A stretch of 37,416 nucleotides of DNA from Aquimarina algiphila (GTDB taxonomy: Bacteria; Bacteroidota; Bacteroidia; Flavobacteriales; Flavobacteriaceae), in NCBI RefSeq assembly GCF_007489275.1, contig NZ_VLNR01000067.1:1-37416 (forward strand), in the 5' to 3' direction. A program made the position numbers and the translations under genes. The notes below the pieces were generated by a model, which was not told where the DNA came from, made no database searches, and saw nothing but the letters and a program-made list of their open reading frames with translations. This document shows positions 21,606 through 30,295 of the stretch, piece by piece; positions within the stretch are counted from its first letter, which is position 1; each line of letters begins with the position of its first letter.

Positions 21606-23102
21606 TTATTCTTTTATGATTTTTTTTAATTCTTTTTTCCAATTATTATACGCCTCCAAATAATCTTCTTTATTCTGAAGTGGGTGATATGTCATTACAT
21701 GATCATTTTTAGTAATCATCGTACCAAAATCTTTAAATGTACCTTCACTCAAACCTGCTGCTCGAGCTGCTCCTATGGCACCTGTAGTATTATAAATTTC
21801 TATTTCCTGATTTATTAGGGTTGCAACAGTATTTGAAAAAATCTCTGAACGGAATAAATTATCATTACCAGCACGTATCACTTTAATATCTGTTCCATCT
21901 TTCTTTAAAATTTCCATCCCATACACAAATGAAAATGCAATTCCTTCTAATGCTGCTCTAAAGATATGAGACCTTGAATGTTTATTTAAATTAATATTAC
22001 ATATATGAGTTCCGATGGTTTGGTTGTCAAACATTCGTTCTGCACCATTACCAAATGGAATTAATTGTAAATTATTAGAACCTATAGGCACTTTTGAAGC
22101 ATGAGAATTCATCGTCTGATAAGAATTCGTCTCAAGGTTAAGATTATTTTTCAACCATCTATACTGAATCCCAGCTCCATTAATACATAACAGTTTTCCA
22201 ATACTTGTAGTTGTATCAGAATGATTAACGTGTGCAAAGTTGTTAAACTTAACTCCTTCTTTTGCATAAAGGGTATCTGTTACCGCATAAAGAACACCAG
22301 ACGTCCCTCCTGTAGCAGCAACTTCTCCCGCATTAAAAACATTAAGGGATAAGGCATTATTGGGCTGATCCCCCGCTCTATAAAGGATGGGGATTCCAGC
22401 ACTAAGGCCACTTTCTTCTGCCCCTTCTGAAGATAGTTCTCCCTGGTTAGAAAAGGTCGAGACTACCTCTGGTATCAAATCTGGATCTATATCATAATGT
22501 TCTAATAACCATTTTGCAGGTTCATCCTTTTTAAAATCCCAAAGTGTACCTTCTGATAAACCAGATCTTGTAGTATTAGCAATTCCTGTAAATTTATAAG
22601 CAATATAATCTCCCGGTAATAAGAACTTATGTACTTTTTTATATTTTTCAGGTTCATTATCTCTTACCCATTTTAATTTAGAAGAAGTAAAATTTGCAGG
22701 TGAATTGAGTATCGTAGTCATACATTGTTCCTCCCCTATCTCTTGGAATGCTTTATTTCCTATTTCTACAGCTCGGCTATCGCACCAAATGATAGAATTT
22801 CTGATCAATTCTCCATCCTCATCTATAAGCACTAATCCATGCATTTGATATGAAATCCCAATTCCTTTTATTTGATCAGGACCGATCATATTCTCTTTAA
22901 GAATACGTTTTGAAGCTTTACAAACATTTTGCCACCAGAATTCTGGATTTTGCTCTGCCCACTCTTTATGAACCGAAATAATATCCATTTCTTCCTCAGG
23001 TTCATTTACTGAAGCAATCGACTTACCAGTTTTGGCATCAACTAAAGCTGCTTTTATTGAAGAGCTTCCGATGTCAAATCCTATATAATACATACTATTC
23101 AT
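21606..23102 (-). CDS. xylB: xylulokinase
   Basis: A 498-residue FGGY-family sugar kinase. The N-terminal phosphate motif is YIGFDIGSSSIKAALVD (6-22), the sugar-binding QMHG is at 86-89, the catalytic base is D245 (RAGDQPNNALS), and the second phosphate motif GGTSGVLYAVTD follows. It phosphorylates D-xylulose produced by XylA, feeding the pentose phosphate pathway. First gene of the xylBA operon. A 300-base leader region with a -7 box and a LacI-type site precedes it. No xylose transporter is in the window. Confidence 0.94.
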   Translation of the reverse strand: MNSMYYIGFDIGSSSIKAALVDAKTGKSIASVNEPEEEMDIISVHKEWAEQNPEFWWQNVCKASKRILKENMIGPDQIKGIGISYQMHGLVLIDEDGELIRNSIIWCDSRAVEIGNKAFQEIGEEQCMTTILNSPANFTSSKLKWVRDNEPEKYKKVHKFLLPGDYIAYKFTGIANTTRSGLSEGTLWDFKKDEPAKWLLEHYDIDPDLIPEVVSTFSNQGELSSEGAEESGLSAGIPILYRAGDQPNNALSLNVFNAGEVAATGGTSGVLYAVTDTLYAKEGVKFNNFAHVNHSDTTTSIGKLLCINGAGIQYRWLKNNLNLETNSYQTMNSHASKVPIGSNNLQLIPFGNGAERMFDNQTIGTHICNINLNKHSRSHIFRAALEGIAFSFVYGMEILKKDGTDIKVIRAGNDNLFRSEIFSNTVATLINQEIEIYNTTGAIGAARAAGLSEGTFKDFGTMITKNDHVMTYHPLQNKEDYLEAYNNWKKELKKIIKE

Positions 23103-23235
23103 TTTGAGGGTTCTAAATTAATTTTTATAAGATTTCATTCAAAGAAAGTATGCTTTAAAACCTCAAAAATCACTTTCAAAAAAGCAAAAAAAAAGAATAT
23201 TTACATGCAGAAAAAACTCACAAAACATTAAATAT

Positions 23236-23288
23236 CAAATATATACAAACATTTTTACAAACATTTCTTTTTCTCTCAAACGTTTAAG
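23236..23288 (-). promoter_or_regulatory. xylBA promoter region with LacI-type operator
   Basis: The minus-strand -7 element TATATTTG lies at 23236-23243. About 40 bases upstream, CTCAAACGTTTAAG at 23275-23288 is a near-palindrome with the central CG typical of LacI-family operators (perfect core AAACGTTT, 23278-23285). Its distance from the start site would allow activation or repression. The remaining part of the 23103-23420 gap is AT-rich without other clear features apart from the tetR promoter at its right end. Confidence 0.5.
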
Positions 23289-23385
23289 TAAATAATCAAC
23301 TTACTAAAGCATCTATTCTTCATTTTTAAACCTTAGCCACGTAAGTAAACAAAATTTTAACATTTAAAATTTTGTTTTACTAGAC

Positions 23386-23402
23386 GACTGGTCATACTTT
23401 TG
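23386..23402 (+). promoter_or_regulatory. tetR promoter with GACTGGTC operator
   Basis: Operator core GACTGGTC (23386-23393) is placed two bases before the -7 element TACTTTTG (23395-23402), 19 bases upstream of the tetR ATG. The same core occurs three more times before the RND gene. Confidence 0.65.
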
Positions 23403-23420
23403 TATCGGAAAAGAAAGATA

Positions 23421-24017
23421 ATGTCAAAAACCCTAAAACACGAAACAAAAGCCGATCACCTTCTTGAGAAAGGTATGGAAATTGTTTGGTCAAAAGGGTA
23501 CAATGGTACAAGCGTAAATGATATTGTTAAAGCCGCTGAAGTACCTAAAGGTTCTTTTTATTTCTATTTTGATAGTAAAGAAGATTTTGTTGTTAAAGCA
23601 CTGGATAAATATTTTTCTTCGCAATTTACACCTGCATTAAATATTTTACAGGATAAATCAGTTTCTCCCAAACAACGTTTAACCAATTTTTATGAGTATA
23701 GGATTGAAGTACTCAAAAAAGAGTTAGAATGTAAACTAGGCTGTATGGGATGCAATTTAAGTAATGAAATGGCAGAACATAATGATAATATTCGTGAAGC
23801 CGTTTTGCTAAAAAATAATTTTGTAAAAGGAGAAATTACAAAAGTAGCTCTAGAAGCTCAAGAACAAGGAGAAATTGAAGCCTCAATGGATGTAGTGAGC
23901 ATGGTAGAATTTATAGAAGATGCAGGTAAAGGTGCTATGACAACTATGAAAGAAATGCAAAGTGCATCGCCTATTGACAACCTCTTAAAAATGACAAAAA
24001 AGGTATTTTTAAAATAA
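23421..24017 (+). CDS. TetR/AcrR family regulator of the RND operon
   Basis: A 198-residue TetR protein with HTH SVNDIVKAAEVPKGSFYFYFDSKEDFV and a ligand domain in which LECKLGCMGCNLSNEMAEH carries three cysteines (C-x3-C-x2-C), a thiol cluster seen in TetR proteins of the AcrR/YcdC-like subgroup. The frame begins earlier at 23400, but that lies in the promoter; ATG 23421 (MSKTLKHE) is the start. It lies 245 bases upstream of the RND transporter on the same strand and shares the GACYGGTC operator with it. Confidence 0.87.
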   Translation: MSKTLKHETKADHLLEKGMEIVWSKGYNGTSVNDIVKAAEVPKGSFYFYFDSKEDFVVKALDKYFSSQFTPALNILQDKSVSPKQRLTNFYEYRIEVLKKELECKLGCMGCNLSNEMAEHNDNIREAVLLKNNFVKGEITKVALEAQEQGEIEASMDVVSMVEFIEDAGKGAMTTMKEMQSASPIDNLLKMTKKVFLK

Positions 24018-24041
24018 TTTTTTTTTGACCACATTATAGAT

Positions 24042-24245
24042 GACTGGTCAATTATATAATATTAAACAATTCTAACCTATAATTATGAAGTAAAATTTAA
24101 TAAATCAATAAACAATCAAAAAAATAGATGACCGGTCAAGTATTTAAATTTTTCTTTAGTACCGTGTCCAATTATTAATCATTTATTCGTCTACATATAA
24201 AACTCGCATCATGTCTTCTTATTTTAACCAACAAGTCGACTGGTC
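24042..24245 (+). promoter_or_regulatory. three TetR-type operators before the RND gene
   Basis: Copies of the core GACYGGTC at 24042-24049, 24130-24137 (GACCGGTC, a perfect palindrome within TGACCGGTCA) and 24238-24245, the last 17 bases from the RND start. A half site TGACC lies at 24026-24030. With the site in the tetR promoter they make four copies in the 860 bases around the regulator. The 24018-24262 gap holds no gene. Confidence 0.65.
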
Positions 24246-24262
24246 AACTAATCAATAAAAAA

Positions 24263-26647
24263 ATGAATGCACTTAAAAAAGCGAGCAACGTTACTAATAC
24301 GTTTGCAAAAAAATGGGCTGAATTTGTTATCAAATTTAAATGGCCCGTACTAATTACAACGCTGATTTTAGCTTTAGGGCTAGGTTCACAAGGTAATATG
24401 GAATTTGATGGAGATTATCACGTATTTTTTAGTGAATCCAACCCTGAATTAGAAGCCTTTGATGCTTTACAGGAGAAGTATACCAAAGATGACAATATTG
24501 TTATTGTTTTATCCCCTTCAAATGGTGATATATTTACCAAAGAAAATCTTATTGCGATTGAAGAACTCACTGCAGAAGCCTGGAACACTCCTTACTCTTC
24601 CAGAGTAGATGCTGTAACTAATTTTCAGCATACAAGCGCACAAGGAGATGATCTCTATGTAGATGATTTATCCTATGAATCTGCATCCAAAACAGATGCC
24701 GAAATCAAAATTATTAAAGAAAAAGCACTTAAAGAACCTTTACTCGTAAATCGTATTTTAAATGAAAAAGGTAGTGTTACTGCAATTAACGTTACTGTTA
24801 GACTGCCAGGTGAAGATAGTGCAAAAGAAATTCCAGAAGTAACTGCTTTTATTCGTGGAGCCATTTCAGATTTTCAGGAGAAACATCCAAATTTTCAGGT
24901 ACATTCTTCAGGTTTAGTACCTCTTAATACAGCTTTCTTCGAATCTTCTATGAGAGATATGATGTTAACTATGATTATGCTAATTATTGTAATCATTACT
25001 ACATTGATTCTTACCAGAAACTTTTTTAGCACCTTAGCTACTTTAGTTGTTGTATTATTCTCTATTATGAGCGCCATAGGGTTTGTAGGTATTATGGGTA
25101 TTAAACTCACTCCTCCTTCTTCTGTATTCCCGACTATGATCTTAACTCTCGCTGTAGCCGATAGTATTCATATACTGATCACTATGCTTCAGAAAATGCG
25201 TAAAGACGGGTATACAAAAAAAGAAGCTTTAGCCGAGTCCATGCGTCTTAATTTTATGCCAGTTTTCATCACCAGTTTAACCACAGTTATTGGATTTCTA
25301 ACTATGAATTTTGGGGATGTTCCTCCATTTTGGGACCTCGGAAATATCACAGCATTCGGAATGACAATGGCGTTTATTTTCTCTACAACTGCACTACCAG
25401 CCCTAATGGCAATTTTACCCGTAAAAGTTAAAGAGAAAAAAGAAACAACTGAAACAGAAAAATTGGGATGGTATACTAACCTTGGTCTTTTTGTAGCCAA
25501 ACAACCCGTAAAACTCACTTTGATTTCAATAGCTATCATTAGTGGACTTACTTATTTGGCAACCAAGAATCAATTTAATGATGAATTCATCAATTATTTT
25601 GATGAGACCGTACAATTTAGAAGTGATACTGATTATATAAGTAACAACTTAACCGGAATATACAATGTTGAATTTTCTGTAGGAAGTGGTGAAAGTGGTG
25701 GAATTAATAATCCACAGTATCTTAAAAAATTAAATGAGTTTGAAGACTGGTTAGATGAACAACCAGAAGTTGTTCATGTAAATGCTTTTAGCGAGGTTGC
25801 CAGAAGGGTAAATAGATCCATGCATGGCGATAATGAAGCCTATTACAATGTTCCCAGTAACAGGGAAGAAGCTGCTCAATATCTATTATTATACGAGCTT
25901 TCTCTTCCATTTGGATTAGACCTAAATAACCAAATTAATGTAGATAAATCTGAGACACGAGTAACAGTAACTATCGAAAATATCTCGAGTGCAGAAATGA
26001 TTGCTTTTTCTAAACGAGCAGAAAATTGGTTAAAAAATAATACTCCAGAACCTATGCATACTATAGGCGTAAGTCCAACACTTATGTTTTCAAAACTAGG
26101 GTTTCGTCAAGCCGATAGTATGTTTAAAGGAAACATTATTGCTTTAATCTTGATTTCTTTAGTATTAATGTTTGCTTTAAGAAACTTTAAGCTGGGGCTT
26201 TTAAGTATTATCCCGAATGTGACTCCTGTCTTGGTTGGGTTTGGTTTTTGGGCTATGTACAAAGCACAAATTAATACTGGTATGGTTATCGTTTTTGGTA
26301 TGACTCTAGGAATTATAGTAGACGATACGGTTCATTTTATGAGTAAGTTTCTTCGGGCTCGTAGAGAACTTGGATATGACTCAAAACAAGCTGTGATTTA
26401 TGCCTTCGAAACCGTAGGTAAAGCATTAGTAACGACAACCATAGTTCTCCTGGCAGGATTTGCAGTACTATCTACCTCATCGTTTGCTTTAAATAGTTAC
26501 ATGGCTCGAATCACGGTTATCATTATTCTAGCCGCACTAATTATCGATTTTATATTACTTCCCTCACTACTTATTCTTGTGAGTAAAAAAAGTGAAACCA
26601 AAGCTCCTGTGCAGGAACTAAAACCACAAGTACAACTTGATAAATAA
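24263..26647 (+). CDS. RND/MMPL-type efflux transporter
   Basis: A 794-residue inner-membrane RND-superfamily protein of the short MMPL/HpnN-like type (about 800 residues, against about 1040 for AcrB), with two repeats of six helices. TM1 is near residues 30-48, followed by a large periplasmic domain (FDGDYHVFFSESNPELEAFD, about 49-68), a helix bundle, a second periplasmic domain around 430-600 and a C-terminal bundle with GMTLGIIVDDTVHFMSKF. The downstream LolA-like protein and barrel suggest lipid or lipoprotein-like cargo. Regulated by the upstream TetR. Confidence 0.9.
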   Translation: MNALKKASNVTNTFAKKWAEFVIKFKWPVLITTLILALGLGSQGNMEFDGDYHVFFSESNPELEAFDALQEKYTKDDNIVIVLSPSNGDIFTKENLIAIEELTAEAWNTPYSSRVDAVTNFQHTSAQGDDLYVDDLSYESASKTDAEIKIIKEKALKEPLLVNRILNEKGSVTAINVTVRLPGEDSAKEIPEVTAFIRGAISDFQEKHPNFQVHSSGLVPLNTAFFESSMRDMMLTMIMLIIVIITTLILTRNFFSTLATLVVVLFSIMSAIGFVGIMGIKLTPPSSVFPTMILTLAVADSIHILITMLQKMRKDGYTKKEALAESMRLNFMPVFITSLTTVIGFLTMNFGDVPPFWDLGNITAFGMTMAFIFSTTALPALMAILPVKVKEKKETTETEKLGWYTNLGLFVAKQPVKLTLISIAIISGLTYLATKNQFNDEFINYFDETVQFRSDTDYISNNLTGIYNVEFSVGSGESGGINNPQYLKKLNEFEDWLDEQPEVVHVNAFSEVARRVNRSMHGDNEAYYNVPSNREEAAQYLLLYELSLPFGLDLNNQINVDKSETRVTVTIENISSAEMIAFSKRAENWLKNNTPEPMHTIGVSPTLMFSKLGFRQADSMFKGNIIALILISLVLMFALRNFKLGLLSIIPNVTPVLVGFGFWAMYKAQINTGMVIVFGMTLGIIVDDTVHFMSKFLRARRELGYDSKQAVIYAFETVGKALVTTTIVLLAGFAVLSTSSFALNSYMARITVIIILAALIIDFILLPSLLILVSKKSETKAPVQELKPQVQLDK

Positions 26648-26673
26648 CATATTCAATATTAAAAATTAAAACA

Positions 26674-27447
26674 ATGAAAAAGCTAATTTTTACAGTAATA
26701 GCATTAGTAGCAATAACCAATTTAAACGCTCAAAATGCTGCAGAACGAGGTTTACAAGTTGCTAAAGCAGCTGATAAAGCCGATCAAGGTTTCAATAGCT
26801 CTATTGTAAACCTAAAAATGACCCTTAAAAATAAGAATGGGCAAACCAGTGAACGATTATTAATAACAAGAACTTTAGAGCAAACAGAAGATGGGGATAA
26901 ATCTTTAATCGTTTTTAATAGTCCAAAAGATGTAAAAGGTACTTCCACACTTACCTTCACTCATAAAGTCGGATCAGATGATCAATGGTTGTTCTTACCT
27001 TCTATTAAAAGAGTAAAAAGAATCTCTTCTAATAACAAATCAGGTCCTTTTGTTGGAAGTGAATTTGCGTATGAAGACCTTTCTTCTCAAGAAGTTGAAA
27101 AATACACCTATACATTCTTAGAGGAAAAAGGAAATCTTCTGATTGTAGAACAAGACCCCGTTGACCCAAAATCCGGTTATACCAGACGTCTGGTAACCTA
27201 TAATAAAGAAAAAGGATATCGTCTTGAAAAAGTGGAATTTTACGATCGAAAAAATTCATTATTAAAAACGCTCAATTATAGTGATTATAAATTGTACAAA
27301 GGCAAATTTTGGAGAGCACTCACTTTGCATATGGTAAATCATCAAAGTAATAAAGAGACTGTTTTAAAATTTGGTGAATATAATTTTGAAGCAAAACTTG
27401 CAGAGGAGGATTTCACCCAGGTGGCGCTTCAGCGTGCCGGACAGTAA
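26674..27447 (+). CDS. outer-membrane lipoprotein-sorting-like (LolA-type fold) protein
   Basis: A 257-residue secreted protein with signal peptide MKKLIFTVIALVAITNLNA. The mature part matches the LolA-like fold proteins annotated as outer-membrane lipoprotein-sorting protein: RLLITRTLEQTEDGDKSL, STLTFTHKVGSDDQWLFL, FVGSEFAYEDLS and the strand pair EKVEFYDRKNSLLKTLNYSDY. Probably a periplasmic carrier for a lipidic substrate delivered by the RND pump. It starts 26 bases after the RND stop. No cysteine lipobox, so it is soluble in the periplasm. Confidence 0.85.
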   Translation: MKKLIFTVIALVAITNLNAQNAAERGLQVAKAADKADQGFNSSIVNLKMTLKNKNGQTSERLLITRTLEQTEDGDKSLIVFNSPKDVKGTSTLTFTHKVGSDDQWLFLPSIKRVKRISSNNKSGPFVGSEFAYEDLSSQEVEKYTYTFLEEKGNLLIVEQDPVDPKSGYTRRLVTYNKEKGYRLEKVEFYDRKNSLLKTLNYSDYKLYKGKFWRALTLHMVNHQSNKETVLKFGEYNFEAKLAEEDFTQVALQRAGQ

Positions 27448-27459
27448 ATACATATCATA

Positions 27460-27828
27460 ATGGAACACACAAGGTTAAGTTTACTATACTCTATAGCAGT
27501 TCTTTGGATTAGTGGATTGTTATTATTAGTTAAACCAAGCCTTGTGTTCTCCTTTTTAAATAGTAGCACAACATATCCGCTAGAATTGGCTAACTTATTG
27601 GGAGTACTATTCTTAATCATAGGGTCTTTTATAACTCTAATATTTAAGTATAAAGTAGAAAAGATTTATAAATGGACGATCTTGATTCGTATCTTTTTTA
27701 GTTTATGTTCCTTAGGACTATACTTCGTATATCACAATTCTTTTTTCGTTACTCTGCTTTTTATGATTCTTATCGGAGTATTGATTACAGTGCTTGGCCT
27801 TGTCAAAGATCAGGAAATAAAAAAATAG
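27460..27828 (+). CDS. small four-helix membrane protein, hypothetical
   Basis: A 122-residue membrane protein with four helices (about 7-27, 42-63, 70-90, 95-115) and a basic C-terminus (KDQEIKK). No cysteines beyond one, no motif I recognise. It lies 12 bases after the LolA-like gene and 3 bases before the barrel gene, so it is part of the operon. It may help the pump or anchor a component, but that is inference only. Confidence 0.7.
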   Translation: MEHTRLSLLYSIAVLWISGLLLLVKPSLVFSFLNSSTTYPLELANLLGVLFLIIGSFITLIFKYKVEKIYKWTILIRIFFSLCSLGLYFVYHNSFFVTLLFMILIGVLITVLGLVKDQEIKK

Positions 27829-27831
27829 TAC

Positions 27832-29037
27832 ATGAAAATTAAATATATTTATTACCTACTTCTGTTATCAGGGGTATTTACTACATATGCTCAAAACGAA
27901 GATGTAAAAAAAGTCAATCATGATTTTGAGCTAGAATTAGAAAGTGAATACCGATATTTTTATGACGATGCTCTTTTTGAAGATCAGAAAGATCATTTCC
28001 CTTCTTTTGCTATACGTCCAGAATACGCTATTGATTGGAACAAAGGTTATGAAAGTATCAATTTTAAAGGTTTTTTCAGACTTGATGTTGATGATGAGCG
28101 TACTCATTGGGATATACGAGAATTATATTATCAAAAAGCCAAAAATAATTGGGAATTCAGTCTTGGACTCAAAAAGGTATACTGGGGTGTAACCGAAAGT
28201 AACCATCTGGTAGATATTATTAACCAAACCGATGCAGTTGAAACTTTTGATGGTGAAGAAAAACTCGGACAGCCTATGGCACAATTTACCTGGATTACTC
28301 AAAATTTAGGGACTTTTGATTTCTTTTATCTCCCCTATCACCGTAAACGTACTTTTGCCGGTGAAAAAGGAAGATTACGTTTTCCTGTAGTTATTGACAA
28401 AGAGGATTTGCAATATGAAAGTAGTGCAGAAGAATGGCGTCAGGATATTGCATTTAGATGGAAGCATTATTTTGATATTGTAGATATTGGAGTATCACAC
28501 TTTTACGGTACAGGTCGAGAACCTCTTTTTGATTTTGATGCTACAGGAAATATTAATGCCTTTTATCCTGTAATTAACCAAACTGGTTTAGAATTACAGA
28601 TTACTCATGATGCTTTTCTCTGGAAACTAGAATCTATTTATCGTAATGCAGATGCTCAGGATTTCTTTGCTTTGGTTGCTGGTCTGGAATATACGTTTTC
28701 TAATATTGATGGAAATGGCCTGGATATAGGATTATTAGGAGAGTATTTGTATGATGAACGCGATGAACTTGCTTTAAATGCATTGCAAAATGATCTGTTT
28801 TTTGGAAGCAGAATAGCTTTTAATGACACTCAAGATACTTCAATCTTAATTGGAGGTATTACAGATCTAGAGTCTGATAGTACCATATTCAGTCTAGAAG
28901 CTTCTCGACGTTTTGGTAGTAGCTGGACTGCAGAAGTAGAAGCTCGAATATTTAATAACATCGATCAAAATGAATTAATCTTATCTAATTTTAGAGAAGA
29001 TAGTTTTTTCAGAATTTCAATTTCTAAATATTTTTAA
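27832..29037 (+). CDS. outer-membrane beta-barrel protein (DUF1302-like setting)
   Basis: A 401-residue protein with signal peptide ending TYAQ (residue 21). It has alternating amphipathic strands rich in Trp/Tyr/Phe (for example WDIRELYYQKAKNNWEFSLG) and ends in F (SISKYF), the usual outer-membrane barrel signature. I do not recognise a named family. In proteobacteria, an RND/MMPL pump, an outer-membrane-lipoprotein-sorting-type protein and a DUF1302 barrel are often clustered, and this operon has the same architecture, which suggests envelope export of a lipid-like molecule. Starts 3 bases after the small membrane protein. Confidence 0.78.
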   Translation: MKIKYIYYLLLLSGVFTTYAQNEDVKKVNHDFELELESEYRYFYDDALFEDQKDHFPSFAIRPEYAIDWNKGYESINFKGFFRLDVDDERTHWDIRELYYQKAKNNWEFSLGLKKVYWGVTESNHLVDIINQTDAVETFDGEEKLGQPMAQFTWITQNLGTFDFFYLPYHRKRTFAGEKGRLRFPVVIDKEDLQYESSAEEWRQDIAFRWKHYFDIVDIGVSHFYGTGREPLFDFDATGNINAFYPVINQTGLELQITHDAFLWKLESIYRNADAQDFFALVAGLEYTFSNIDGNGLDIGLLGEYLYDERDELALNALQNDLFFGSRIAFNDTQDTSILIGGITDLESDSTIFSLEASRRFGSSWTAEVEARIFNNIDQNELILSNFREDSFFRISISKYF

Positions 29038-29101
29038 GTATTAATTTCTAAATCCTTTTCATAGAAAGAAAGTTTTTTACTCTTCATACAGCAAGATATC
29101 T

Positions 29102-29119
29102 TTTAGTATTTTTACTAAA
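29102..29119. other. perfect hairpin upstream of corA
   Basis: TTTAGTA (29102-29108), a 4-base TTTT loop and TACTAAA (29113-29119) form a short, AT-only stem 13 bases before the corA ATG. It could be a regulator site or a weak leader structure; stability is low, so it may be chance. The 29038-29132 gap has no gene. Confidence 0.35.
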
Positions 29120-29132
29120 CAAGTGATATCAC

Positions 29133-30215
29133 ATGAAGAGAAAACAACCTGTAAAAATCAAAAAAACAAAGTTAGCTAAGAGCTTTGGAAAAGCTCCGGG
29201 AACTGTAGTATATATAGGTGAAAAAGAGCATCTTTCAACAAAAATAGAAATTCATGATTACACTAAAGACTCTTATAATATAACCGAAACTGATAATATT
29301 GAAGATGCTTTTGTATTTAAAGGAAATGATCATACTTCCTGGATTAACATAAACGGATTAAGTCACACAAAAGAGATTACCCGAATTGGAGAATTTTATG
29401 GATTACATCCTTTGTTGCTTGAAGATATTGTAAATACAAATCAACGTGCCAAAATAGAAGAGTATGAGACTCATATTTTTTTGGTTTTAAAAATGATGTA
29501 TTTTAATAAAAAACAAGAATTTACAGTAGAACATATATCAATTGTGCTTGGCAAGGGCTATGTAATTACTTTTCAAGAGTCAGAAGAAGATATTTTTGAC
29601 CCCCTGAGATCAAGAATATCTAATTCAAAAAGTAGAATTCGTAATTCTTCTTCCGATTATCTTGGGTATTCACTGTTGGATGCAGTCTTTGATAATTACT
29701 TTGTAGTAATTGAGCATTTAGGAGATAAAGTTGAACTTTTGGAAGATGAACTATTTAACGAAAAAACTAATAGTAATATCACGCAAGATATTCAATCCCT
29801 AAAACGTGAAATCCTTAGAATACGAAGAAGTGTTCTACCATTAAGAGAAGTTATTGGCAGAATAATAAAATCTGAAACCGATCTTATTCAAGAGAAAAAT
29901 AAGGATTATTTTAGAGACTTATATGACCACATTATTCATGTTCATGAAAATATTGATGTATATCGTGAAATGATTTGGGGGCTAATGGACATGTATATGA
30001 CGACCATAAGTAATAAAATGAATGGAATAATGAAGGTCCTAACCATCATTTCAACTATTTTCATTCCCCTGACTTTTATTGTGGGGGTTTATGGAATGAA
30101 CTTTGAATACATTCCCGAATTAAAGTGGAAATACAGCTATTATGTCCTTTGGGGCATTATGTTCCTCTTATTTTTGGCATTATTAATATTCTTCAGGAAG
30201 AAGAAATGGCTTTAA
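29133..30215 (+). CDS. corA: CorA family Mg2+/Co2+ transporter
   Basis: A 360-residue CorA protein. The pore signature GMN is at residues 321-323 in YGMNFEYIPE between TM1 (about 298-318) and TM2 (about 334-353), with the basic RKKKWL tail. The large cytoplasmic N-terminal domain (TLPTTT-type, here THIFLVLKMMYFN) is complete. It imports Mg2+ or Co2+ as a pentamer. It is preceded by a 95-base gap and is not obviously linked to the RND operon. It converges with the TolC gene, with no clear terminator in the 80-base gap. Confidence 0.94.
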   Translation: MKRKQPVKIKKTKLAKSFGKAPGTVVYIGEKEHLSTKIEIHDYTKDSYNITETDNIEDAFVFKGNDHTSWININGLSHTKEITRIGEFYGLHPLLLEDIVNTNQRAKIEEYETHIFLVLKMMYFNKKQEFTVEHISIVLGKGYVITFQESEEDIFDPLRSRISNSKSRIRNSSSDYLGYSLLDAVFDNYFVVIEHLGDKVELLEDELFNEKTNSNITQDIQSLKREILRIRRSVLPLREVIGRIIKSETDLIQEKNKDYFRDLYDHIIHVHENIDVYREMIWGLMDMYMTTISNKMNGIMKVLTIISTIFIPLTFIVGVYGMNFEYIPELKWKYSYYVLWGIMFLLFLALLIFFRKKKWL

Positions 30216-30295
30216 ACTATTCATAATATCACCACGAATTTCCAAATAAACAAAAACAGTTAAATCACGGTTAACATTTAGATCCAAGGAGACAC

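Noticed and set aside
25189..25539. Minus-strand 116-residue frame inside the RND gene
   Set aside because: Antisense to a clear RND protein with conserved motifs.
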